Below are positions 53,640-64,000 of a DNA stretch of 64,000 nucleotides, piece after piece. Positions within the stretch are counted from its first letter, which is position 1, and each line of letters starts with the position of its first letter. Origin of the DNA: Prorocentrum cordatum (lineage: Eukaryota; Sar; Dinophyceae; Prorocentrales; Prorocentraceae); contig CAUYUJ010011558.1 of NCBI GenBank assembly GCA_963575745.1, positions 256,933-320,932 on the forward strand, read 5' to 3'. The translations under genes and the position numbers were made by a program. The notes beneath the pieces were generated by a model. It did no database searches, was not told the DNA's origin, and was given only the letters and a program-made list of their open reading frames with translations.

Positions 53640-54075
53640 CACAAGACGAAAGAGAGAAATAGAGAGAGAGAGAGAGAGCGCGAGAGAGAGAGAGAAGGAG
53701 AGGAGAGAAAACGGTTGAGAAAGAGAGATAACGAGGGAAACTACCCTCCCACACCTACACATAATATGGAGGATGATTCGGAGGAGGAGGAGGAGGAGGA
53801 GGAGGCGAAACCAGACGAAGGGGAGCGGGATCATCATGAGGAGGAGGAGGAGGACGAGCAGGAGGAGGATGAGAGATGGAGGAGTAGGACCAGGATTAGG
53901 AAAAGGATGATGAGGAGGACATGGATGGGAATGGGGCGGAGGGGGAGGAGAGCGGATGATGATGATGATGATGAGGAGGAGGAGGAGGAGGAGGAGGAGG
54001 AGGAGCAGCAGGAGGAAAAGGAGGAGGAGGAAGATGAGGAGGAGGAGGAGAGGGGGAGGCGAGGGAGGAGAAGAG
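53640..54075. repeat. GA and GGA microsatellites upstream of the Rab gene
   Basis: GA runs at about 53655-53700 and GGA/GAG runs at about 53775-54060, ending some 75 bases before the Rab start codon. The purine-rich tract could influence transcription, but this is not shown. Confidence 0.9.
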
Positions 54076-54150
54076 GAGAGGCGGGACGGCGGAGGAGCTC
54101 GGAGGGCGGCCGGGCGGGCGGGCCAGGCCGGGTCGTGCGGCGCTGAACGG

Positions 54151-54194
54151 ATGGAGACGTCGCACGACCACCTCTTCAAACTGCTGATCATTGG
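54151..54194 (+). CDS. RAB18: Rab exon 1
   Basis: ATG at 54151 starts METSHDHLFKLLIIG; the last codon is split GG|G. The following intron begins GAGAGC, a GA donor. The start is chosen because Rab proteins begin about 5-12 residues before this FKLLIIG strand. Confidence 0.92.
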
Positions 54195-55073
54195 GAGAGC
54201 AGCGCGTCGCTTCCGCCTTCTGCCGCAGCTCGTTCGCGATAGCACTTTCGCCGTGCACCTCAGACCCTTCTGCTTCCCCTCGTGCTTCTCCCCTTTCCTC
54301 CATCCGTCCTCCTCTTTCTTCCCCCACTGCTCCCCACCCCCTCCTCCTGCCCCTCCCTTCTTACCTTCCTCCCGTTTTCTCCCAGCTCCTGCTGCTGATC
54401 CTGCTGCTGCTGGTGCTACTGCTCCTCCTCCTCCTCATTCTCCCCGTCCTCCTCCCGGCGTCCCCCTCCTCCGTTTGTTGGTCATTGTGAAAAGGTTTCG
54501 CAGCCCATGTCTCAGTCATCGTTGGCCGTTGTACTGCAAGTGTCGTCTGCCCAACAGGATGTATTGCTACAGTCCGACAACGTTCGTCGTTCTGATTTGT
54601 CCCCGTTGGCGTTTGTTTCTATTTTGTCTGTGCCGAACGTCTGCGGAGTCCTTCTGCACGCCTGCGGATTCCTTCTTGCACACGCAGCGATATGGTCGGC
54701 GAAGGGATATGCTCGTAGATGGGGGCCATGCGCGCGCATGCCCCACTTTTGCCGAGGTGGCGGACATGCTCCATGATTGCTTTGGGGTGTACCCAGAGTG
54801 CTGCGAGACACCAGGTTTCCCAAATTACCATCTCTCCTATCTCGAGATTCACTGCGCTGCAGTACGTTTGCTTTCTGAGTTCCGCCACCGCTCGAGGGAT
54901 TCGGGCGTGGGCAAGTCCTCGATCCTGCTTCGCTTCTGCGATGACGAGTTCAACGAGAAGCAGGCCTCCCCCCCCCGGCGGCCGTATCCTCCTTTTTCGG
55001 TCCATTCGGACCCCGCACGCACCACGAACCCATTTTTCCTTGCAAAATGTCCATGGGGAAGCTGGGGTTCGTG

Positions 55074-55122
<49 letters not shown>

Positions 55123-56429
55123 GGAGCCATTGTGGTCCGTGATGCGTTGTGTCGTGTGTAGTGTAGGTGGCTTGTAGGAGGCGGAATATTTGAAGTCGTC
55201 TGGGTGGTGTGTTGAAGACGGAGGTAGTGGAGTGTTGGGTGGCGTGATGGGAGCAGAGGAAATCGAGTGCAATACAATCTACAAGTCAAACGTGGTACAT
55301 ATTGTTTGTAACACGTTCTTCATTTTTCGCAGAGACGGAAGCAGTGTAACACTAGTCGGTGTTGGGCATGGAGGCTGTGGAGTAGAAGGGTGTGCTCAAA
55401 ATTGCACTTGGGGGGTGATGTGTAGTACTGGTTGGTGTGTTGGGGACGGGGGCGGAGAAGTGCTGGTTCTTGTGATCGAGGTGCGGGTTGTGACTCAGAG
55501 CATCGTTGTCAACTTGCCCTCGGGGAGGGTGTTGTGCAGGACTGGGTGGCGCCTGGGAGACGGATGATGCGTAGGAAGCGGGTGGTGTGCTGGAACAGAC
55601 GTTGTGGGTTGTAATGTTGTTCCCATGCTGGACTCTTCGAACACAACTCTGGCATCCGAAGAGGAAGGGGCGACATGCATTTCGTATACGGAGTGCGCGG
55701 CTGGTGGATGGGCGGGCGGACCCTAGCATGCGGGTCGGTCGTACGGAAGGATATTTCGGCGGGCGGCCGGGCGTCCAAACAAGCGATCTGACGCCATGCT
55801 TTGGCTAAGCGTAATAGTTGCACTGGTACAGGGCAGTTCCTTATCAAAACGGGGCTCTCGCTAGACAGCCACCTCCTCTACCCGCTCAACACACACCAAG
55901 GAGGCCTCCTCCTCCTTCTTCCTCGCCGCGTGCGTCCGTCGCCGTCGCTTCTCGCCGTGTGTGGGCCGACGGAGCCGCGTCTCGATTCGAGCGTGTGCCT
56001 GGATGTAAGCTGGCCCCGAGCATGGCAGTTGTGGAGATTACACCGCTCGTATCCCCTCCTCCCTTTTGTGTCGACGTTCCAGTGCTGTTTAATGTATTTA
56101 ATGTATGGCTACTGTCGCCCGCCGCTTGATAGCACCATGCACGTTTTGCATAACACGCACTGGGGCCTGTGATCACTTGCTGTTTAGCCATGCTCTGCTG
56201 CCGATGCTCGTCCTGGCGCCTGGCTTCTCTGTGTGCCGGTCTGCCTGAGAGAGGGTGACCAGGGGCAGGAGCAGGAGCAGGAACAGGAGGAGAAGGATCG
56301 CGTCGGGGTGGCGCGGTTTCGGAGGCCCCTCCTGCCTGAGCCTCCTCTGCTCGTCGCTCTGCTCGCCGCCAACCATGTCATGGGCCCCTTCTGCCACGGT
56401 CCCCCCTTAGTTGCAGCCGAGGAGGAGAA

Positions 56430-56460
<31 letters not shown>

Positions 56461-59400
56461 GAGGAGGATCAATACGATCGAAATGGGTACGGAGAGAACG
56501 GGCACGAGTGTTGACAGCATTTTCTGCTCATTTTGAACAGGGCTTGCTCCTCGTCCTCCTCCCCCCTCCCCCTTCCTCCCCCGCGGGCTGGCGAGTGGTT
56601 TCGCGTCCTGGCCAGGCGGAGGAGCGGCCCCGCGGTTCCGCGGGCGCCGCCCCGCCGCCATGCGCCTCGAGTGGGCGATCGCTCGCCTCCCCTCCTTCCT
56701 CGTCCTCGTCCTCCTGCTGCTGCTGCTCCTCCTTGTCCTCCTCCCCCGTTTGATTCCTGGGGATCGCTCGTCTATTGTCTACAGAGAGCTACGCTCTTCT
56801 GTGCGGCACGTCCGGCTCCCAGCTTGCACGGGCGTTGCTCTCTTGGGCGGCTCGTTGCCGTCATCCGCCGTCCTGCGTCGTCCTGTCGGTGCTTTGCGTC
56901 GCCCTCGGCCCCCTCCTCCTGGCGCGTCTCTCCCCTTGTGTCCCTCCTCCTCCGGTCTGGGTTCGCCACGGTCCCCGGGTGTCGTACCTTCTCTGCTCTC
57001 GTGCTGCTGCTGCGTCGTCCACCTGGGGGAGGCTAACGCGGCTCCGCTGAGGGAGCGGTTTCTCGAGCCAGCTTTGCGCGCTGAACAAGTGCCTCGGTTT
57101 CTGCCCCTCCTCCTCCAGCCTCCTCCCAACCGTGGTGCCGCGTTGTGGATCCAGGCCGGCTGGACGCTTCGAGGCCGCAGCATTCGGTGCGCGCACGCTG
57201 TCGCCCCCTCCTTCCTCCCTCCCCCTCGCCTCGCCTTTCCTCGCCTCGCCTCCGCCTTCCCCTCCCTCTAATTCTGTGTACGTGCAGCGTGTGTGGGTTT
57301 AGCTGGCGGCCGCGGTCGGCCGACCCCTCGGGCCAGTTCTGCCGCTCGACGATCGCCCTTTCGCCGCATGGGCTCGGCCCTCCGATGCTGCGGGCCACTG
57401 CCGTGCCGTGCCTCATCCATTCAGATGGGTAGTCTACAGATATTGGTGTGTGTGTGCTTGCACCCATTCAGCTTATAGTGAGAATCCCCAGCCAACTTCC
57501 TGGATTGCCCTCTCCTGCTGTGTGCCGTCTCCCCTCTCCTCCCTCCTCCCTACCCGTCCCTCTGGCAACCTAGCTGCGTCCTGTTTTTCGGCTGGATCTG
57601 TCATTTGGGCGTTGACCCTGTAGGGTATCCACAGGTGCCGCCGCATGTCCTTGCTATCGTCATGTTCTTCCTCCTCCCCGTCCTCTTGCCTCCAGATGCG
57701 TAGTTGCAGTAAAGTGTCCTTTTTCGTTGTCGTGTGGCAGTCGGCGAGGGCAGAGGCATCGCTGTGTCGGTGCGTTGACTTGCCTGTGGGGCTATCAGTG
57801 GAAATGTTTGCCCCGGGCGCTGCTTATCCTAAAAAAGCAGAATTCCGGGGTCCACCTCACGGGCACGGTGAGGTAGCCATAAGTTTATTTAGTGTGTGAG
57901 CTTGTCGTCGTCCGCCCCCCAATAAATGAACAGGGCTCGCTGTCGGTGTCGCCGCGGACAGCGGCCGCTGTGGGTTTTAGACTCCATTTGTTGATAGGCA
58001 TTGTTCTCATTTATGCCGTGCCCATTTCGGGTGGGGGTGGAGTGGGGAGTAGGCTGGCTGCATACGGCATTGAGGCGGTCCTCGTGCCAACATGCATGAG
58101 CAGACGCTTGGATGAAGTCTGTGAGACAGGGCAGCGATCGCAACGCCACTCTTATTCAGACCGCCGTCCTCCATGCCAGGGGAGCAGGGCGAAGGGAGGA
58201 GGAGCGCTGAAGACGACGGAGAGAGGGAGGACTAGGAGGGACGAGGAGTAGGAGGGATGAGGAGGAGGAGGAGGAGGAGGAGGAGGAGGAGGAGGGAGAG
58301 GAGGAGGAAGAGGAGGAGGAGGAGGAAGAGAATGAGGAGAAAGGCTACATGACAAGGAGCAATGCGGGAGGGAGGCCAGAGTAGCGAGGAAGAGGATCAT
58401 GATGAGGAGGAGGGGGAGGGGGGGAGGAGGATGAGGAAGGAGGAGGAGGAGGAGGAGGAGACGGAAAATGAGGCGAACGGCTGTGAAACAGTGTCTTGGT
58501 ACAGCCGCGCCGATAATGAGGCAACCTCTGACGATAAGGAAGAAACCTCCCGAGCTGGCTTCCCACCATGGGGTTCCTCCGCCAGCTTCAGGGCCACCTA
58601 ATGGGGACTTTGGCGCGCCCGATGAAGCTGCAGCCGTGTGTTGACATATCCTCCACTAGCTGGCCCGATTCTCAAAATTCTCTGCGCGCAGGGGGCGCAG
58701 GGACCGTGCTTGCAGTGCTGGCCCGGCGACTGCTCCAACTTGGTTCGATTGGGAGCTGGTCCCGAACAGTAGGGCAGGTTCCTCCCAATTGCCCCGGCTG
58801 TGCCTACTCGGGACCCTGAGAGGCGTCGACGATCGGGGTCGACTTCAAGACCAAGTTCATGCAGGCCGCCCCCACCCCCCCTGCGACGCGTCCGTTCGAT
58901 CCGCTCCCGTTCCTATCGTTCTCGTCCCTCGCCCTGCCCTCCCCCCCCTCTCTTCACCTTCCGTTGTTTCCTCGTCCTCATCGTCCTTCTCTCCTCCCCT
59001 CCCCTTTTTTCGCATCTCCCTCTCATCCCTCCCCTGTTCTCTTCCTTCCCCTCTTTCCCTTTCCTTATATTCGTCTTCGCTATATCTCAGTAGTCGCAAT
59101 AGTCGTTGTTGTTGTCGCTGCTATTGTACGTGTGTAATTGTTGTAGATCTTCGGTGGTTTGTTTATGTGTGGCGTTTGTTTGTTGTTGTTTCGTTCTCTA
59201 GCTCTCTCTCTCTCTCTCTCACCCCCTCTCCGTCCCCCTTCAATCTCAGATGAGCATCATACTCGTGGTGATGTCGATGATATCGGTGACGAGGAGGATG
59301 ACGAAGATGTTGGCGATGGCGATGACGATGGCGATGGTGATGACGATGGTGATGGCGATGATGATGGTGATGGTGATGATGATGGCGATGGCGATGTGAT

Positions 59401-59757
59401 GCTGGTGGTGGTGATGATGAGGATGAGGACGATGGTGATTATTGCTGATATTGGTGAGGTTGATGATGATGTCAGTGATGGTAATGATGAGTGTTGCGAT
59501 GATGATGATGCTGACTATGATGATGATGGTGATGATGCTGATGCTGATGCTGTTGTTGATGCTGATGCTGGTGCGGGTGCTGATGCTGCTGATGATATTG
59601 GCGATGATAATGGCGATGCTGCTGCTCATGATGACCCTGTTGATGATGGTGCTGATGATGCTGATGCTACTGATTATGTTGATGGTGCTTGTTGAAACAG
59701 TGGTCGCAGTGACGATTTGATCATGGAGGTGACGACGATGATGATGGCGTCGACGAC

Positions 59758-59795
<38 letters not shown>

Positions 59796-62700
59796 CGGCA
59801 GCGATGACGATGGTTATGATTATGGTGATGGTGATGTTGTTCATGTTGATGATGATGATGGTGACAAAGATGATGATGACGATGATGATGATGATGACGA
59901 TGATGATGCTGATGATGGTGATGCTGATGATGATGCTGATGCTGATGCTACTGATGATGATGACGATGATGATGATGATGATGGCGATGGTAGTGGCAGT
60001 GATGATGGTGCGAAGCAGAACAGGAAGGGTACTGACAGTGCGGAGCAAGTGGAGCAGAATTTCCAGCGGGGTCACGTGCCAAGGTAGAGGCAAAAGCGGG
60101 AGTGTCCTCGCAAAAGTTTAGCAGGGATGCGTTTGCAGCAACGCTCTGCGCAGTGTCCGAAGCACCTCTTGATTTGGTGCCATGCGGAGGAGACACATTT
60201 TGCGTTTTGGGTTGCGGTCGACACCTCTGTGCATTTGGGTCGAGCGACATGTTGTCGTGCAAACTTGCGAGGTAGTGCAACACTTCGCATGCTCGCCTTC
60301 ATTCTATCCAAGCGTTGTATGTACGCCAATGTCCGCTCATATCACGCTGGTTGTAGTTGAGTAGTTTATCTCTGTAGCTTCCTCGGTCCAGGTGCCGCTG
60401 TGTGGCGTAGTTGCTTTTCCTGCGTTCCAGTTGGAGTCCTGCGGCCCTCCTGGCCTGCTCGTCGAGGTGCTGACCAGCAAACCCCTCACCCTGGCTGGTT
60501 TGGCGTGTATTGGGACGGCGGGTGGGTCGTTCACACCCACACGCGCACGCTCACTTTGACTCTCTCCACCTTCCGCCGCCCTCTGGCCGCCTCCAGACAT
60601 TCGCCACCATGCCAGCACATCACTCTGGGTGGCAATTATTCGAGAAGGCACGGGGGCCTGCCGGGGGCCTCTTTTGGGCAGACGGCTCGAATGTTTGGTT
60701 CGTGATCCCACTCTTGGGCCTTGGGGCCTCTTGGGCAGTCCCGGGCGCCTCTTGTGCCCTCTTGGAGTCCTCTTGGAGCCCTCTTGGGCCGTCTTGGTGC
60801 TCTGTTGGGGGTCTCTTGAGCCGTCTCGGGGAAGTCTTGGGGGCCTTTTGGGCCGTCTTGGAGCGCCAGAAGCTGGAAAAGGCGAGACCCTACAAAACAT
60901 TGAAGCTGCTACGGAACATCTGGTTTTCGCCTCTCGGAGTCTTCTTGGAGGCCTCTGTAGGCCCTCTTGGGGCCTCCATAGCCTTCTTGGGGCGCAAGAC
61001 TCGAGTTGTCGGTTCGTGTTTTCCCTTCTGAGCTTTTCTTGGGGCCGTCTTGGGGCTTTCTTGGGCATTCTTGGGCGCCTCATGGCCCGTCTTGGAGACC
61101 CCTTGGCCGTCTTGGGGCCCTCTTGGGGCCCTCTTGGGGGCCTCTTGGGCCTTCTTGGGGCAGTTCTGGTGGTCTCTTGGGTCAACTTGGGGCGTCGAAA
61201 GCTCGAATAGGCGAGAATCTCCAAAACATTGAAACATCTACTGGCAATCGATGGTTTTTGCCTCTCGAGGCCCTCTCGGGACGGCTCTTGGGCTCTCTTG
61301 GGACGCCTCGAAGGCTTCGAAGGCCGTCTTGAAGCCATCTTGGGCCGTCTTGAGGCCAAAGTGGCCCGCATTGGTGCGATATCGGGCCGTCTTGGAGGCA
61401 TCTGGTCTTCGGAAGCGCGAATCTGTCGTATTTTGCTTGGGAAGAGGAGGCGATGCACGCAGCTGGGTGCTTCCCGAGAGTGTGGGAGCCCCGTAGAAGC
61501 TTACAGGAACCCTACCGGACAGCTCTTGGCATTCTGGCACGCCTCAACGTACGAGGGGGGCATAGTGGCGGATCTCTGCAGCTTCTTTGGCCCAGGTGCC
61601 GCTGCGTGGCGTAGTGGCCTTTCCTGCGTTCCGGTCGGAGGCCTGCCGCCCTCGGGGCCTGCCCGTCGAGGCGCTGATCAGCAAACCCCTCACCCTGGCT
61701 GGTTTGGCGTGTATTGAGACGACGGGTGGGTCGTGCTGGGCGGGGGGGGGCAGAGGAGGGCTGCCGTCTACGGGGCGCTAAGGGGGGAAGACCGCGCGGG
61801 GTGTGGTTTCGGCGCGCGAGGGTCGCGGGCCGCGAGGCAGACCGGGCCGTCGGGCGGGGCGGGTGGCGCGGCGTGTGTGTATGTTTTCTCCGCCGTGCGC
61901 TTTCGGGGTCCTTCAGGCGCGCGCGGGGCCTGCTCTCTCTATTCATCCTTCCCTTCTTCTCGCACTGCTTCTCCCGGGGCGGCGGGCGACGGGTACCGCC
62001 GAGACGCCGCGCGGTTCGTGCATGCGTTTGTGTGTACGCGGCCATTTTCCTGCCCTTCCCCGCGCTCAGCGAAGCTGCAAGCGAAGGAGCTCGTTCTCGA
62101 TCCGTTTTGGTGACCCCGGGTCGTCCATGTGGCTAGTCGCCCCGGCCGCGTGTGCTCAAAACATTTGTGTGCGTGGCTGCTTGCTGTCGACACATACTCG
62201 GTGGTAATCACCTTTTGCGCGCCCCGATATTCGCCTCGCTCAGCTGGACCAGCCGGCACTGTATTAAAAAGTGTCGTTTGCTTGCTGCCTTCGCTCTTCT
62301 TCCCCCCTGCCTCGTTGCGATTTGGTACGGCGCCTCCTGGTGGGAGCGTGGGCCGTGCCACTGCGCATTTTTTTGTGTAGCCATGCGTTGTACAGTTGCC
62401 AGTGGGTGTAGTTCGGATTTGCGCTCGCGTCCCCTTTGCCCATCTTGGCAAACGTGTGTGTGGCTCCAAAGCGCTCCTGCGCGCCTGCAAGCGCCGGTTT
62501 CCTGGCCTTCCCTCAAGTTGGGACCTCATCCTCGCACGCTCGCTCGCTTCGCGCAGCCACCCTCTCGCGAAACCGTGTGGAATTCATGCTCGTTTGCAGC
62601 TGATTCAAGCTCTCGCTGCGTCTCGCTGCGGTGACGTCACTCGGCCATTGGAGGAACAAGTTTGTGTGTGCGCGCTTATTTATCAGCATGGTGCATGCTT

Positions 62701-63350
62701 GCACGGGTACAGTCGCGCTCTCGGCTAGGAAACGTGGTGGGAGAGTTGCGGGCCCGAGAGTTTCGCAAGGTAACGTTGCAAAGCGCTACGTCGTCGGCGA
62801 TATTTGAGAGATCTCGGAAGCAGTGATGAGGGTAGGCCGAGACTAAGTGAGAGAGAGAGAGGGAAAGAGAGAGAGAGGACAAAATCAACATGCAGAGCGA
62901 TAGAGAGAGAGAGAGTATACAAATATAGATACATACGTATTGACAAGCTGTGTGTTCGTGTGTGTGTGGGGTAGAAAGTGAACCCTGTAGAACGTGAGCC
63001 CTTGATTCCCATTCCTTCCCACCTAGATGCAGGATTTTGTGGAACCGATTGTGTGGCGCTGGCCCTGGCGGACAACAGATGGAAGATGGACGCCCCCCCC
63101 GGTCTACATGCCGACCTCAGCGCTGATTCTTTTGGGAGCGGTGGGCCTCCGATTCTGGTGTCCACGACTCTGTCGTTCCAGCTCTTTGGAATCGTACTGC
63201 ATGGAACCAAGCTTGGTCGAGAGGAAGTGCGGCGACCAGTGACGGATTGTGGGCCAGTTGATGGCACGGGCACAGGCGCGGGGCATTCTGTGCCGACCCG
63301 AGGTGAGGGGGAAGAAGCTGAAGCTGGCCCTCTGGGACACTGCGGGCCAG
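54151..63350 (+). CDS. RAB18: Rab18-like small GTPase gene, first four coding exons (partial)
   Basis: Four short exons join in frame (54151-54194, 54897-54963, 58823-58864, 63303-63350) to give the N-terminal third of a Rab GTPase: HDHLFKLLIIG, the P-loop GDSGVGKSS, switch I with TIGVDFKTKF, and KKLKLALWDTAGQ (switch II start). KLALWDTAGQ and the switch I sequence favour the Rab18/RabC subfamily, which acts in ER and lipid-droplet trafficking elsewhere. Effector-binding threonine and the DTAGQ motif are intact. Introns are 702, 3,858 and 4,438 bases; donors are GA, GC, GC and acceptors AG before G. The rest (ERFR onward and the prenylated C-terminus) must lie beyond 64000. This is the only host gene I can call firmly. 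Confidence 0.92.
54195..54896 (+). other. Rab intron 1 (GA-AG)
   Basis: 702 bases, T/C-rich in its first third, ending CTCGAG before GGATTC. No embedded gene. Confidence 0.85.
54897..54963 (+). CDS. RAB18: Rab exon 2 (P-loop)
   Basis: 67 bases encoding (G)DSGVGKSSILLRFCDDEF plus NEKQ. It ends AAGCAG; the intron starts GCCTCC (GC donor). Confidence 0.93.
54964..58822 (+). other. Rab intron 2 (GC-AG), with simple repeats
   Basis: 3,859 bases. Holds a GT run at about 55077-55121, GGA tracts at about 56420-56470 and 58255-58460, and CTC/CTG-rich stretches near 56690-56750. Many frames on both strands are low-complexity only. It ends TGAGAG before GCGTCG. Confidence 0.85.
58823..58864 (+). CDS. 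RAB18: Rab exon 3 (switch I)
   Basis: 42 bases, phase 0 at both ends, encoding ASTIGVDFKTKFMQ with the switch I threonine. Ends ATGCAG; intron starts GCCGCC. Confidence 0.93.
59260..60005. repeat. Compound GAT / GCTGAT microsatellite
   Basis: About 740 bases of GAT, GGTGAT and GCTGAT words, giving poly-Asp, poly-Met and poly-Ile frames. Not coding. Confidence 0.95.
60370..60530. repeat. Direct repeat flanking the CTTGGGG array, left copy
   Basis: About 160 bases (from CTCTGTAGCTTC to GGTGGGTCGT) closely match 61573-61734, including CCTCACCCTGGCTGGTTTGG. Confidence 0.85.
60650..61460. repeat. CTTGGGG array, locus 2 (in Rab intron 3)
   Basis: Degenerate GGCCGTCTTGGGGCCCTCTT-type repeats with two internal blocks of AAAACATTGAA type (about 60890 and 61215), giving a higher-order period of about 325 bases. 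Related to 38300-38870. Confidence 0.8.
61573..61734. repeat. Direct repeat flanking the CTTGGGG array, right copy
   Basis: Matches 60370-60530 at about 1.2 kb distance, in the same orientation. Confidence 0.85.
63303..63350 (+). CDS. RAB18: Rab exon 4 (switch II start)
   Basis: 48 bases encoding VRGKKLKLALWDTAGQ. The next intron begins GCCGGC at 63351 (GC donor). The length between FMQ and KK matches Rab18 proteins, so no exon is missing between 3 and 4. Confidence 0.93.
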
Positions 63351-63522
63351 GCCGGCCGTTCCCCCCGGAGCCTTCTCTCGTTCCTTCGTCCCGCCCCTCA
63401 CCCCTCCCTCCTTCCCATCCTCTCTTCCTGGCCTTCCTCCCTGCCCGTCCTTTGTCGTTACCTGTCTCTCTGTACCTCCCCCTCCCTCTATCTCTCTCTC
63501 TCTCTTTTTTTTTTTTTTTTTT

Positions 63523-63555
<33 letters not shown>

Positions 63556-64000
63556 GTCTGTCTGTCTGTCTCTGTATTTCTTTCTTTCTCTCACATTATC
63601 GTTTGCCACTTTACAGTGTTCTTCTCTCCTTCCCTCTCTACGGCATGTTCCCTCTTCGTACTGTCCACAATTACACGTTCTTAGTACTACTCTCCTCTCT
63701 TCCCTGACCCAGTGCGGAAGATGTTCGACCCTCTCCGCGTTTTTTTCGGGTAAGAGCTCCGACCCGGGGTTCTCTTTTAGTTTGCTGGCCGAAGTCCGTC
63801 CACCAGAAGGGTGTCTTTTTTCGGGTAAGAGCTCCGACCCGGGGTTCTCTTTTAGTTTGCTGGCCGAAATCCGCCCACCAGAAGGGTATCGAGCAGCACA
63901 CGTCGGAATTGGACGAATAACACTACGTGTGCAGAGGGGGGATCTCCAACACGAGTCTCGGCACGCGTGCGTCCAGCACGTGTTTTCACATGTTCCTCGC
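63351..64000 (+). other. Rab intron 4, incomplete
   Basis: C/T-rich with CT, T and TCTG simple repeats at about 63495-63585, then a doubled 75-base unit. No ERFR-encoding exon is visible before the window ends. Confidence 0.8.
63741..63890. repeat. Two tandem copies of a 75-bp unit
   Basis: 63741-63815 and 63816-63890 differ at only a few bases. Each contains GTAAGAGCTC and, 31 bases from its GT, TTCTCTTTTAG. Confidence 0.93.

Larger units (their letters stand above)
58865..63302 (+). other. Rab intron 3 (GC-AG), with arrays and microsatellites
   Basis: 4,438 bases containing the GAT array (59260-60005), the CTTGGGG array with its flanking direct repeats (60370-61734), a GC-rich block and a GA tract (about 62850-62915). 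It ends CCCGAG before GTGAGG. Confidence 0.85.

Noticed and set aside
53956-55161. A 401-codon frame spanning the Rab start region
   Set aside because: It crosses intron 1 and a GGA tract; only the small Rab exons within it carry conserved protein sequence.
62725-63609. A 294-codon minus-strand frame over Rab exon 4
   Set aside because: Composed of simple repeats (RERERE, KKKK, SLSLS) and antisense to the WDTAGQ exon.

Overview
The window is nuclear DNA from a dinoflagellate. The clearest evidence is a host gene on the + strand, a Rab18-type small GTPase. Its first four coding exons (45, 67, 42 and 48 bases) are spread over 9.2 kb, and its introns begin with GA or GC and end in AG before G, as is typical of dinoflagellates. 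Abundant Ty1/copia retroelements, GC-rich satellites and many trinucleotide microsatellites fit the same origin. No bacterial features were seen.

Layout. 1-2230: GC-rich satellites (a 13-bp repeat, then a 65-75-bp repeat). 2231-4825: mostly non-coding. 4831-23109: a giant LTR retrotransposon (element 1, + strand, 18.3 kb) with 197-bp LTRs, TG/CA ends and a perfect 5-bp target duplication. 23115-24050: tandem repeats. 24364-33535: a second Ty1/copia element (element 2, - strand) with 235-bp LTRs. It is interrupted by a 1.2-kb GC-tract foldback transposon, and a second copy of that transposon lies just outside element 2 at 33676-34825, with its own 8-bp target duplication. 34834-42480: GC-rich DNA with a few weak exon candidates, a pair of inverted-repeat units and microsatellites. 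42480-47340: a macrosatellite of about 2.1 kb with an expanded GAT tract. 47341-50300: degenerate repeats. 50385-53000: a 5'-truncated LINE. 54151 to beyond 63350: the Rab18-like gene, whose introns hold microsatellites and a CTTGGGG array.

How the parts work together. Element 1 encodes a coiled-coil Gag, then a region with three CCCH zinc fingers and an RS-rich stretch, then copia protease, integrase, reverse transcriptase and RNase H, all in one reading frame broken only by seven stop codons. Between RNase H and the 3' LTR it carries about 8 kb that a normal copia element lacks. This accessory module encodes two very large proteins. One has an apparent KptA/Tpt1-like (RNA 2'-phosphotransferase, ADP-ribosyltransferase fold) domain and a zinc ribbon; I do not recognise the other. 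This is the strongest candidate for an undescribed system here. Element 2 is an ordinary copia element with a CCHC Gag, decayed by frameshifts.
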